From Opitutales bacterium (lineage in GTDB: Bacteria > Verrucomicrobiota > Verrucomicrobiia > Opitutales > UBA2987), in NCBI GenBank assembly GCA_021772535.1, contig JAJFLV010000190.1:1-35673 (forward strand): a stretch of 35,673 bases of DNA, written 5' to 3'. The translations under genes were made by a program, and so were the position numbers. Each line of letters begins with the position of its first letter. Position 1 is the stretch's first letter. Of the stretch, positions 25,781 to 33,312 are shown piece after piece. Below the pieces are notes generated by a model. The model did no database searches. It had not been told where the DNA came from and saw only the letters and a program-made list of their open reading frames with translations.

Positions 25781-26728
25781 TCAAATCATGCGGTTGAAAG
25801 ATTGCTCGAGGATTTCCAGGTCACTCAGGTCGCCGTGTTTTGCCCGCGCCTTATTGCCTAATTCCGCTTCGTTTTTGTTCTTGGTGGTGCGCTGCTTCTC
25901 GTAAAAAACGCCGAACACACCTGGCCATTCGAGATTGGCCAAATTAAACGCCGCCACCTCGTCCAGTGGGTCATGCCTTGATTCATCCTCCGGTGTGCCG
26001 TCCAATGTTTTCTCCTCAATGGTGACAAATTCGCCGCCTTTACGGGGCATGCTGGCGTCGAAGGCGCCGGGAAAGAACTCCACGCATTCGGAGAGGCATT
26101 CGATAACCGAAAAGCCTTCATGCTCGATGGCCCGGTCCATCATTTCCATCATGTGTTTAACCTGGGAGGCATGGGTGCGGGCGATAAACGTGGCCCCGCT
26201 CGATACCAGCTTTTTCATCGGGTTGATCGGCTCATCCACCGATCCGCTGGGGTCGGTCTTGGATTTAAATCCGAGGGGTGAAGTGGGGGAGGTTTGTTTT
26301 TTCGTCAGCCCATAGACGAAATTGTCCATGATCACGTAAGTGAGATTGAAGTTTTTGCGCGCCGTGTGATCGAGGTGGTTGCCGCCCATCGAAAAACCGT
26401 CTCCATCGCCGCCGAAGACGAAGACATGCAAGTCATCGCGGGCCAGGCTGATTCCCGATGCAAAGGGCAGAGACCGCCCATGGATGAAATGCCCTCCGTG
26501 GGTGTTGACGAAATAGGGAAACCGGGAAGAGCACCCGATCCCGGCCAGAGTGACGATTTTCTCGTGCGCAAACTGGTGCTTTTCCAGCGTCCGGTAAAAG
26601 GCCGACAGCACGGCGAAATCCCCGCAGCCCGGGCACCATGTCGGGTGATCGGCGGTGAGCTTTTTCTTGGTCAGTTTTTCGCGCGGTTCGCTGCCGGGAG
26701 ATATTTCAATTGTTGCTGTAGGGGCCAT
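25781..26728 (-). CDS. korB: 2-oxoacid:ferredoxin oxidoreductase, beta subunit (probably 2-oxoglutarate)
   Basis: The beta subunit binds thiamine pyrophosphate and an Fe-S cluster. The 315-residue protein has Cys32 and Cys35 in PTWCPGCGDF and Cys66 in GIGCSSRFPYF. The TPP motif is VFGGDGDGFSMGGNHLDHTA, continuing into NLTYVIMDNFVYGLTKKQTS. The fourth cluster Cys is probably in CLSECVEFFPG. It lies 39 bp downstream of the alpha subunit on the same strand. 2-oxoglutarate is favoured over pyruvate by the two-gene KorAB layout, but the substrate is inferred. Confidence 0.93.
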   Translation of the reverse strand: MAPTATIEISPGSEPREKLTKKKLTADHPTWCPGCGDFAVLSAFYRTLEKHQFAHEKIVTLAGIGCSSRFPYFVNTHGGHFIHGRSLPFASGISLARDDLHVFVFGGDGDGFSMGGNHLDHTARKNFNLTYVIMDNFVYGLTKKQTSPTSPLGFKSKTDPSGSVDEPINPMKKLVSSGATFIARTHASQVKHMMEMMDRAIEHEGFSVIECLSECVEFFPGAFDASMPRKGGEFVTIEEKTLDGTPEDESRHDPLDEVAAFNLANLEWPGVFGVFYEKQRTTKNKNEAELGNKARAKHGDLSDLEILEQSFNRMI

Positions 26729-26767
26729 TGTTGTTGGTTTCCGATTTTAAAGTGAATAGAAATTCGC

Positions 26768-28627
26768 TTAGAGATAAGGATAGGAGGAATAGGTGGCCAC
26801 GGCATCGCCCCGAAGATGTTCGACCCCGGAAAGGATTTCACTGACCTTGAAAGTAAGGCCGTCCGTCTTGGTAATGCTGCGGATGGCCGGGTGGCGGTAG
26901 CAGGCTCTTAAAATTCCGGCCAGTTGGCCGTAGCCGTAAAGTCCCTCATCGTTCATTTCCACCACGAAAACATGGCGGAAACGGCTGAAGACCCGTTCGA
27001 TCCCCGCCGGCAGAGGATGCAAGTGATGCATATGCACGCTGCCCGCCTGTTCACCCTTGGCCCGCAGCCGCTTGACGGCCTCCCGGATGGGTCCGTAAGT
27101 GGAGCCCCACCCAACCAGCAAAACATCGCCCTCGTGATCTCCGAAAACGTCCGTTTTGCCGATGTCTTTGGCCAGAGCCTTCAGCTTGTTGCGGCGTTTG
27201 GCTGTCATCAACATGTGCATGGCCGGGTTTGCGGTGGGGTGCCCCGACTCGTCGTGCTCCAGACCGGTCACAACCGGATATTTACCCCCTTGCATGATCG
27301 TGCCGGGCGGCGCGTGGCGGGTGATTTGCTTGAGATCGTAAGGCAGAAAGTCCTCCTGCCGGGGCACCAGGTCCGGCCTTGGGTCGCGCATCAACTCCTC
27401 CAGATCGGGCTTGTCGAAGGCCTCGATGCGGGTGGCCAGGGCCTGGTCCGATAAAATGATCACCGGTGTGCTATATTTGCGGGCTATGCGGCCAGCTTCC
27501 AGGGCAATGTAAAAACAATCCTCGACGTTGCGCGGGGCCAGAACCACCCGCGGCGAATCCCCGTGGCTCCCGTAAATCGCCTGCATCAAGTCGCTCTGCT
27601 CGACATTGGTGGGCAGGCCCGTGCTCGGCCCTCCGCGCTGCACATTGATCACGATAAGGGGTATTTCCGCCATCGAGGCCCAGCCCAACGCTTCCATTTT
27701 CAACGAAAGACCAGGGCCGGAACTCCCCGTCACCGCCAGGTATCCGCTATAAGCCATCCCTAAAGTGATCGAAATGGCGGCCAGCTCATCCTCGGCCTGG
27801 ATAAAGGTGCCTCCGTATTTTGGCAGCTCGGTGCGCAACGCCTCCATGATTGTCGACCAGGGGGTAATTGGGTAACCGGCCCCGAAACGCACCCCCGCCG
27901 CGATCAATCCGAGGGTAAGCGCCTGGTTGCCGTCCATCGAAACCTGCGGTTTGCCGGACGCATCGGCGGCGGTTTTCTCAAATTGGTAATAACGACCCAG
28001 GATATTATCGGCCGGATAGGCGTAACCGGCGTCGAAAGCGAGGTAGGAATTGCGCAGAATGCCCTCGCCCTTTCCCCCGAATCGCTCGCGCATCAAATCT
28101 TTCAACTTGCCCACATCGAGGTTGAAAATCCGGGACAGCAGCCCGAGGACGAAAATGTTTTTCCCCTTCGTTTTGGCGTTTCCGCCCAGGGCCTCAATGG
28201 TCAAGCCGGTAATGGACGCCCCCACATAAATAAACCGGCGGTCCTGGGTATCTGGCTCTACATGGTCGGAGTCGTAGATGAGGACGCCGCCATCTTTCAA
28301 ATGCTCGATATGCTCCTCGTAACTGTTCTGATAAAAGGCCACCAGGAAATCCGCCGAATCCCCCGCCGACAATATTTCACCCGTTCCCATTCGCACCTGG
28401 AAAATGGAAGGACCGCCCGAAATCGTGGACGGGATGGTCATATAAGTCATCACCTCCTGGTCGCTCCGGCCGGCCAGCCGGGCCAAAAATCCGCCAATGC
28501 TCTGGATGCCGTCCTGCGATTCCCCGGCAAACCGGATCACCGCATCGCTGATCGTCTCTTCCTTGAGGGAACTTCTGTCTATATGAGTGGTCGGCGGCAT
28601 GGCGCTGCTATCTGTTGGGGCATTCAT
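26768..28627 (-). CDS. korA: 2-oxoacid:ferredoxin oxidoreductase, fused gamma-alpha subunit
   Basis: The 619-residue protein joins an N-terminal gamma domain (about 25-200: AVIRFAGESQDGIQSIGGFL, STISGGPSIFQVRMG) to an alpha subunit with GNQALTLGLIAAGVRFGAGY, PITPWSTIMEAL, VTGSSGPGLSLKMEALGWAS, VNVQRGGPSTGLPTNVEQSD and LVGWGSTYGPIREAVKRLRA. With KorB it decarboxylates a 2-oxoacid to its acyl-CoA and reduces ferredoxin. The gene begins just inside the boundary of the accessory region: an inverted-repeat element ends 34 bp upstream of its start and may affect its promoter. Confidence 0.94.
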   Translation of the reverse strand: MNAPTDSSAMPPTTHIDRSSLKEETISDAVIRFAGESQDGIQSIGGFLARLAGRSDQEVMTYMTIPSTISGGPSIFQVRMGTGEILSAGDSADFLVAFYQNSYEEHIEHLKDGGVLIYDSDHVEPDTQDRRFIYVGASITGLTIEALGGNAKTKGKNIFVLGLLSRIFNLDVGKLKDLMRERFGGKGEGILRNSYLAFDAGYAYPADNILGRYYQFEKTAADASGKPQVSMDGNQALTLGLIAAGVRFGAGYPITPWSTIMEALRTELPKYGGTFIQAEDELAAISITLGMAYSGYLAVTGSSGPGLSLKMEALGWASMAEIPLIVINVQRGGPSTGLPTNVEQSDLMQAIYGSHGDSPRVVLAPRNVEDCFYIALEAGRIARKYSTPVIILSDQALATRIEAFDKPDLEELMRDPRPDLVPRQEDFLPYDLKQITRHAPPGTIMQGGKYPVVTGLEHDESGHPTANPAMHMLMTAKRRNKLKALAKDIGKTDVFGDHEGDVLLVGWGSTYGPIREAVKRLRAKGEQAGSVHMHHLHPLPAGIERVFSRFRHVFVVEMNDEGLYGYGQLAGILRACYRHPAIRSITKTDGLTFKVSEILSGVEHLRGDAVATYSSYPYL

Positions 28628-28660
28628 TGATTAAAAGGGTAAGATAAGGAGGCTCTTTTT

Positions 28661-28732
28661 TAAAACCTATCTCAAATTCGCAGACGAAAATTGCTCTCTG
28701 CATCAACATCATCGAATTTGAGGTAGGTTCTA
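28661..28732. mobile_element. 72-bp MITE-like inverted-repeat element ('empty' form)
   Basis: The outer 20 bases at the two ends (TAAAACCTATCTCAAATTCG and, inverted, TAGAACCTACCTCAAATTCG) differ at two positions and begin and end with TA. On the minus strand the interior reads ATGATGTTGATGCAGAGAGC then AATTTTCGTCTG. This aligns with both interior flanks of the element at 2933-3210 but lacks its GC-rich core of about 200 bp. The whole can fold into a long hairpin. It sits 33 bp upstream of the korA start. Confidence 0.75.
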
Positions 28733-28991
28733 GCTTCGGAAAGGGGTTTGTCAATCCGATGCTCCGGGTTGGGGGTATATTCCAGAAATTCCAATTTTTG
28801 CCCCTTCCGCGCCGCAGGTCGAGCGGATTGCAAAAATATGACACCAATTTCCCCACCGTCGCACCAGCGTCGGCATGTCAAAGCGACCCTGCTCAACCTG
28901 TGAAGCAAAGTGTCTAAGGAAACCAAGCCAAAATCAATCAAACCGAGTCTGTTTGTGTTTGAAACGTCGTAGATCATGCCACGATAAATAT
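28733..28991. other. Non-coding stretch between the inverted-repeat element and direct repeat A
   Basis: No ribosome site or recognisable product supports the open frames here. The second half (from about 28919) resembles, less exactly, the sequence before direct repeat B (from about 32608): both contain ACCAAGCCAAA, TGTTTGT and a CGTAGA...CACGA stretch. The direct-repeat unit is therefore longer than its exact 72-bp core. Confidence 0.5.
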
Positions 28992-29063
28992 CATAAAATT
29001 CGAGACCTGGCAATAGTTACGTTGGCTGCGTTGGATGCGTTGGCTCAAAAATCGAAAAAAAAT
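28992..29063 (+). repeat. Direct repeat A: left copy of a 72-bp exact repeat
   Basis: From CATAAAATTCGAGACCTGGC to a poly-A stretch ending AAAT, the sequence is identical to 32694-32765. It includes GTTGGCTGCGTTGGATGCGT, itself a tandem GTTGGNTGC motif. Similarity continues on both sides with mismatches, including the AGTGAC-AAAATCAC hairpin (29091-29095 region) and a C-rich run. The pair bounds the accessory genes. Confidence 0.85.
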
Positions 29064-29215
29064 GCAAAAAATCCAAAAAAAGTGACCAAAATCACAAAAA
29101 TACCCCCAACCCCCCCCCATCTTGATTTCCCATCCAGCATCTCCTCATTTGCGGATTTACTAAATGCCCCGAAAATAACATTCGCGTCTATTAGCGTTCA
29201 TTCGCAGCTAACAAA

Positions 29216-29292
29216 CATCCAGTATCCAGTATCTAGCATCAATCCCCCTCCATCCCCCCTCATCAAATATCCAGCATCCAGTATCCAGCATG
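29216..29292 (+). repeat. Degenerate ATCCAGTATCCAGCATC short repeats
   Basis: ATCCAG-type units with TAT or GCAT spacers recur at 29216-29240 and 29266-29292, separated by a C-rich spacer. A shorter version is at 32859-32874 beyond direct repeat B. They look like simple-sequence expansion in non-coding DNA. The open frame crossing them (28875-29381) has repeat-like composition and is not taken as a gene. Confidence 0.6.
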
Positions 29293-29376
29293 GACCATCT
29301 CTTATTATTCGCGGTTGGATTAATGAATTTCAAAAAATCAATCGACAAAATCCTAATTCCATACTATTATGTAAGA

Positions 29377-29397
29377 TATAATAATATAAAGTAAGGA
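29377..29397 (+). promoter_or_regulatory. Probable -10 box and ribosome site of the vapBC pair
   Basis: TATAAT at 29377-29382 is a perfect -10 hexamer; no good -35 hexamer is seen at the right spacing. AAGGA at 29393-29397 precedes the ATG at 29404 by 6 bases. If the -10 is real the leader is very short, about 15 bases. The AT-rich palindromic stretch TATAATAATATA could also serve as an operator for autoregulation. Confidence 0.45.
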
Positions 29398-29403
29398 TTT
29401 AAA

Positions 29404-29661
29404 ATGGATATATCAACCATCACCAGCAAAGGCCAAACCACTATCCCGGTCGAAGTCCGCAGACACCTTCAATTGAAAGCCGGCGATAAAGTGCGGTTTT
29501 TTATCGAGGATGACGGCAAGGCGGTAATCATTCCCCTTATGGGCTCGGTACTCCGGTTGAAAGGCATGCTCAAGACCGACAAGCGTTTCACGGATAAAGA
29601 GATTAAAAAAGCCATCGGCCAACGGGTGGCTCAGAAAACCCTCAAGTCGCTCCAGCCATAG
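29404..29661 (+). CDS. AbrB/SpoVT-domain antitoxin (VapB type)
   Basis: The first 45 residues are a swapped-hairpin AbrB domain: ISTITSKGQTTIPVEVRRHL followed by LKAGDKVRFFIEDDGKAVI. The rest (about 50-85) is a charged tail, RLKGMLKTDKRFTDKEIKKA, of the kind that wraps around a PIN toxin. It binds its own promoter and neutralises the toxin in characterised pairs. The toxin gene follows after 2 bp, strongly supporting a toxin-antitoxin operon. Confidence 0.92.
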   Translation: MDISTITSKGQTTIPVEVRRHLQLKAGDKVRFFIEDDGKAVIIPLMGSVLRLKGMLKTDKRFTDKEIKKAIGQRVAQKTLKSLQP

Positions 29662-29663
29662 CC

Positions 29664-30062
29664 ATGATCAATCTGGATACTAATATCCTCCTGCGCTACA
29701 TTGTTGAGGATGATTCCGGTCAGCTCTCCCGTGCGGCCAAAATCATTGAGAGTTGCACCGAGGAAGAACCCGGTTTCATCGTCAACGGAATGCTCTTCGA
29801 GTTTTTGTGGGCATTGGAATCCGCCTATGGCTTCTCCCGGCAAGAAATTGCCGAAGTAATCAACGTCATTCTCACAGCCCCCGAACTGATGGTGGAGCAC
29901 AAAGAATCCGTCTGGTCCGCCCTCAAAGCCTACCGCTCCTCCTCCAAAGTCGATTTCACCGACGCCCTGATCGGCCGGGTAGGAGCCAAATACGGCTGCA
30001 CCACAACAATAACCTTCGACAAAACCGCAGCTAAAAACCTCCCCAACTTCACCCTCGCCTGA
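29664..30062 (+). CDS. PIN-domain ribonuclease toxin (VapC type)
   Basis: The 132-residue PIN domain has all expected acidic residues: Asp5 in INLDTNILLRY, the Glu in GMLFEFLWALESAYG, the Asp pair in KVDFTDALIGRVGAKYGC and the last Asp in TITFDKTAAK. VapC toxins cleave tRNA or rRNA when the antitoxin is lost. The composition is like that of the host, unlike the AT-rich nuclease gene further along. It lies 2 bp after the antitoxin. Confidence 0.93.
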   Translation: MINLDTNILLRYIVEDDSGQLSRAAKIIESCTEEEPGFIVNGMLFEFLWALESAYGFSRQEIAEVINVILTAPELMVEHKESVWSALKAYRSSSKVDFTDALIGRVGAKYGCTTTITFDKTAAKNLPNFTLA

Positions 30063-30151
30063 TATCCTTTCCCCATTTTATGATGTGCACTGGAAAAAGT
30101 GGACCGCACAATCCAACTTATTTTGGACGGCAGTGTTTGCTCTAGTAAAAT

Positions 30152-30755
30152 TTACCGGCTACCTAGTGGGGGAGAAGTAGGAAAATGATGAGCAATTAAT
30201 ATTCCTATTAGGTTAGGATTACGTTTCTGTATATTCATTGTATCCCCATCAGGATCGAGGTTTGGAAGGTTGTCGCTGTTGACACCTTTCAACTTTTCTT
30301 CACCCTGAAAAACCTTTATTCGTTCAACGCGATCATTATTGTCATAGTAAACAACTACTTGTACTTCATTTCCCTCCAAACTACCCTCAATGGGGGTTCC
30401 AACTATTTCCCAAAGTCCAATTGTAAGAACGTCGGCGGCTCCATGAAAAAAAGCTCTCCCAGCTTTTGAACCCTTAGAGTTATCCCTGGATAAAATTAAA
30501 GGTGTCCACTTTTCTACCGTCTTTATCATCAGAAAGTACTGGTGCCCCTAATTCGGCGACAACGCGTTCTCGCTCCGTTCCAACATTTAATACAGATACA
30601 TCTTTTTCGGTTGGACCTTTTGAAGCCATTGCAACCGCACACCCAGAGGTACATACAACGAAGAAAAATACGACACTCACTTGAATTGCAATAAAGACAG
30701 GAACGGCCTGATTGACCATGATGGACTCTAAGTGGAAAATTTTGCTAAATTTCAT
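30152..30755 (-). pseudogene. Lipoprotein of BamE/SmpA-like type, broken by a one-base frameshift
   Basis: The first frame from ATG 30755 has a hydrophobic leader ending in the lipobox-like CTSGC, then NVGTERERVVAELGAPVLSD and KDGRKVDTFNFIQ, a pattern of small outer-membrane lipoproteins. It stops at about 30481. The sequence continues one frame over as DNSKGSKAGRAFFHGAADVL and TIGLWEIVGTPIEGSLEGNE, then VQVVVYYDNNDRVERIKVF. Removing one G from the GGG at 30486-30484 joins the halves. AAAGG 7 bases before ATG 30755 supports that start over 30770. The function of the family is unclear. It may be a sequencing error or an inactivated gene. Confidence 0.75.
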
Positions 30756-30770
30756 AAGATGACCTTTCAT

Positions 30771-31125
30771 TTTCAGGGGGGAATAACCAATAGTCTAGAG
30801 TATATCCAGTATTTCGTAATTGTCAATGGAACAGCGTCTAGAAAGGTTATAAGGGATTTCCTTAATTTGAGCGGAAAAATACCTTACACATACGGGGAAC
30901 GACCCTTAGTACCCATAAGTGGGAATGCCGTGATAATATAAATCAGCATTATTAAAAGGAGCACCAGTTCTGGAAAAAGTGGAGAACCTCATATTGCTCA
31001 ATTCCAGGAAACACGTTGCAATCCTATTGTTCGTCAAAGAATCGCAAATATTCTTGTAAATATCGGTCCTAAGAATATTGCACCTATTTCCCACCAACAT
31101 ATAGCCATGAAAGGTATTATAAGTA
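30771..31125. other. 355-bp AT-rich gap before the nuclease gene
   Basis: The gap is bounded by the lipoprotein start (minus) and the nuclease start (plus), so it should hold both promoters. A plus-strand frame open from 30942 to 31157 reads plausibly in part (NPIVRQRIANILVNIGPKNI) but has no start codon until 31107 and overlaps the nuclease start, so it is at best a gene remnant. AAAGG at 31109-31113 may be the nuclease ribosome site. Confidence 0.4.
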
Positions 31126-32043
31126 ATGAATATATTTCAAGTGTTAAGTCAGGGTAAATCTAGGTTACACGAACCAAGTATGTCCGCGATGCTGGGATAT
31201 CTTTTGGATAGTAATAAAGATCACGGATTAGGCGATGCCTTCATACGTAAATTTATTGAATATCAAGAAAACCCATTAGTCAATAATTTATTGAAATATG
31301 ATTTCATAAATTCACAAGTATCACTTGAAGAGCCTTATCAATTAAAAGGAAAAAGAAAAGACATTGATATTCAAGTAATTGTCTTAAATGATAAAAAACA
31401 AGAGGCGCATAGAATAATCATTGAAAATAAGATAAAGATTAATGCTGCAAATCCCAAGCAGCTTAAGGACTATTATCAAGCGATTCTTGAAGATGAAAAA
31501 CATTTAAATAATCTACATATTATTTTCTTAACACCTGACTCTAAAGCAAAGCAACTACAGAAGGAATATGAAAACCTGGAATTATTGCACAATCCTTCAC
31601 ACACTAAAAAATGGATTAAATGGATTGGAAAAGACGGGCGCGGTGGGGTTCTATCTATAATCAAAGAAATATTAAAGCCTGAAGTTCAAGGATCTATAAA
31701 TCCTATTAATGAGTATATGCGTCATACTTTAAAAGCTTTTATTAAACATTCCTCTTTTCTCACAGAAGTAAAAAGAAAAAGAACAATGCGTACTGGTGAA
31801 GATATCGGTGAGATCATTGATGAGGCCATTATCAAAATAAGTGATGGGAATAAGTATCGGGTAATAAGAAGGGATAGTACGCAAATTCAAGTATTTAATT
31901 TGAAGACTACTGATAAAGAGGTTGCTCGCTATATACTGGCTCAATTTATTGACGAAAATAACATTGATGTAGATCATTCAAATTACAATACTAGGACAAT
32001 TGGTAAAAAGTTCTTTGAATGGTATAAAAAGAATAAAAATTAA
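31126..32043 (+). CDS. PD-(D/E)XK nuclease superfamily protein (PDDEXK_4-like)
   Basis: The 305-residue protein begins with SRLHEPSMSAMLGYLLDSNK and DHGLGDAFIRKFIEY, the E...LL...HG-G-F opening of the PDDEXK_4 family as I remember it. The catalytic core follows: KRKDIDIQVIVLND (Asp) and HRIIIENKIKINAANPKQLK (ENK for ExK, then Gln), then LHIIFLTPD. The C-terminal 100 residues are helical and basic. Family members are often stand-alone nucleases in variable regions, some linked with phage defence; a target cannot be stated. The gene is markedly AT-rich compared with its chromosomal neighbours, a sign of recent transfer. Confidence 0.82.
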   Translation: MNIFQVLSQGKSRLHEPSMSAMLGYLLDSNKDHGLGDAFIRKFIEYQENPLVNNLLKYDFINSQVSLEEPYQLKGKRKDIDIQVIVLNDKKQEAHRIIIENKIKINAANPKQLKDYYQAILEDEKHLNNLHIIFLTPDSKAKQLQKEYENLELLHNPSHTKKWIKWIGKDGRGGVLSIIKEILKPEVQGSINPINEYMRHTLKAFIKHSSFLTEVKRKRTMRTGEDIGEIIDEAIIKISDGNKYRVIRRDSTQIQVFNLKTTDKEVARYILAQFIDENNIDVDHSNYNTRTIGKKFFEWYKKNKN

Positions 32044-32063
32044 CTCGGTTTGTAAATTTAACC

Positions 32064-32512
32064 GTGCCTCTATCAAATTACTCTCTAGATTCTTTTGTTT
32101 CGCCTCACCTTTCTGAACTCACCACATTAGGTGCGCCTAATTTAGAAGGCTGTACAGACGAATACTGTCATTGGGTTAACAATTTTATATTGAATACAAT
32201 ATTCGGAGTGCGTATCAATGTCCGTAAACGCCAGTTGGTCCTACATTTCCTAAAGAAAGTGGAAGGAGCGTTTCAGGAGTACCATGAAGGACGCGATTTT
32301 TTAGGGATTTATCTTCAGAAGAAAAGGGGATATTATCTGCTTACTTTCATGCGCTCAGACACTTTGAAGTCGCGGTCTTACTGACCTACCAGTCCTATGA
32401 AACAGTTCATACGATTATCCAAAAAAACGATCTCTTTGAAAAGAAAGACGGCTATTCGCGCTTGTCGGTTTTAGGCTTCTTAAGGGCATTTTCGTATCCT
32501 TACATTCAGTGA
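32064..32512 (+). pseudogene. Unknown protein with a frameshift; C-terminal part possibly HEPN-like
   Basis: Frame one from GTG 32064 encodes about 85 residues (SPHLSELTTLGAPNLEGCTD, VRKRQLVLHFLKKVEGAFQE). At about 32313-32322 coding appears to switch to a second frame reading EEKGILSAYFHALRHFEVAV then LLTYQSYETVHTIIQKNDLF, ending at TGA 32510-32512. The AYFHALRHFE...YQSYE helices resemble HEPN-type helical domains, but this is a weak visual match. It starts 20 bp after the nuclease gene, in the same direction and with similar AT-rich composition, so the two may form a functional pair. A single indel in an A-rich stretch would restore a protein of about 148 residues. Confidence 0.6.
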
Positions 32513-32693
32513 GTGGCGTCCAGGTTTGACCAGTTCTGCATCATAACTCTTTCATTATAAAATGTTTATCACCCGCCATTAAGAAGCCGTTTGAAATATT
32601 GGGGTTTACCAAGCCAAATTTAACCCCGTCAAGCCCAATCCAGATTAGCCTGTTTGTATTTGAAGAGTCGTAGACTCATACCACGACAAATAA
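32513..32693. other. Non-coding stretch before direct repeat B
   Basis: No gene is seen. From about 32608 the sequence is a diverged copy of the stretch before direct repeat A (ACCAAGCCAAA, CTGTTTGTATTTGAAG, CGTAGACTCATACCACGACA). The unit is thus shared well beyond the exact core. Confidence 0.5.
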
Positions 32694-32765
32694 CATAAAA
32701 TTCGAGACCTGGCAATAGTTACGTTGGCTGCGTTGGATGCGTTGGCTCAAAAATCGAAAAAAAAT
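32694..32765 (+). repeat. Direct repeat B: right copy of the 72-bp exact repeat
   Basis: Identical to 28992-29063 and in the same orientation. It is followed by a poly-A stretch, an AGTGACGAAAATCAC hairpin, a C-rich run, and ATCCAGTATCCAG units (32860-32872), in the same order as after copy A. Together the two copies enclose about 3.6 kb of accessory genes. Confidence 0.85.
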
Positions 32766-32933
32766 AAAAAAATAAAAAAAAAGTGACGAAAATCACAAAA
32801 CTACGCCCAAAACCCCCAAAAAATCTTCTTCTTCCTAAATTTCCCATCCACACTCCCACATCCAGTATCCAGCAACAATCTTCCATCATCCCCCCTCCAT
32901 TCTAATCTCCTGTCTCCTAGCTTCTGACTTCTT

Positions 32934-33221
32934 CCCTGGTACGCCAATTACAACACCGCATCATGGCCCTGGATATTCCACGACGAACACGGCTGGCAAT
33001 TCGTTTTCGACGGCAGCACTTCCGAAGTTATATTCCTCTTTGATCTAGGCTTGCAGGAATGGCTGTTTTTCAACGAAAGCACCTATCGCTGGCAATTCCT
33101 CTTCAGTGACACCCCCGGCTGGATCTGGACCTTCGGCGACAACACCCCCGACCGCAGATTCTTCCAACGCCTCGACGACGGCTCCCTCTTCAGTGTTCCG
33201 GAAGGCTTGCAGGTGGATTGA
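32934..33221 (+). pseudogene. 5'-truncated copy of the cyclophilin C-terminal Trp/Phe-rich module
   Basis: The plus strand reads PWYANYNTASWPWIFHDEHG, WQFVFDGSTSEVIFLFDLGL, QEWLFFNESTYRWQFLFSDT, PGWIWTFGDNTPDRRFFQRL, then DDGSLFSVPEGLQVD and TGA. This matches the minus-strand protein at about 1-270 nearly residue for residue, and about nine in ten bases by hand alignment. An in-frame stop (TGA) lies just upstream of the matching part, and no start or signal peptide is present, so this is a gene remnant. It shows how the left-edge protein probably ends: a short tail after SIP. Confidence 0.85.
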
Positions 33222-33312
33222 GGAAACCAAAACTAAAAATCAGTGGCAGCAGTGAAGAGTCCTGACACATTTTCGAGGTAAGTAGCGATCTTCACCCTGA
33301 AACCTGTTTCCC

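Noticed and set aside
28672-29013. 113-codon minus-strand frame (SNTNRLGLIDFGLVSLDTLL)
   Set aside because: It runs through the inverted-repeat element and into direct repeat A; the second copy of the repeat does not keep the frame.
29216-29292. ATCCAG repeats as a CRISPR array
   Set aside because: Units are too short, there are no unique spacers of constant length, and no cas genes are present.
28875-29381. 168-codon plus-strand frame
   Set aside because: It is composed of direct repeat A, poly-A/poly-C runs and ATCCAG repeats, with low-complexity translation.
30942-31157. Plus-strand frame with protein-like sequence (NPIVRQRIANILVNIGPKNI)
   Set aside because: No start codon in the main part and overlap with the nuclease start; possibly a gene remnant but not supportable as a feature.
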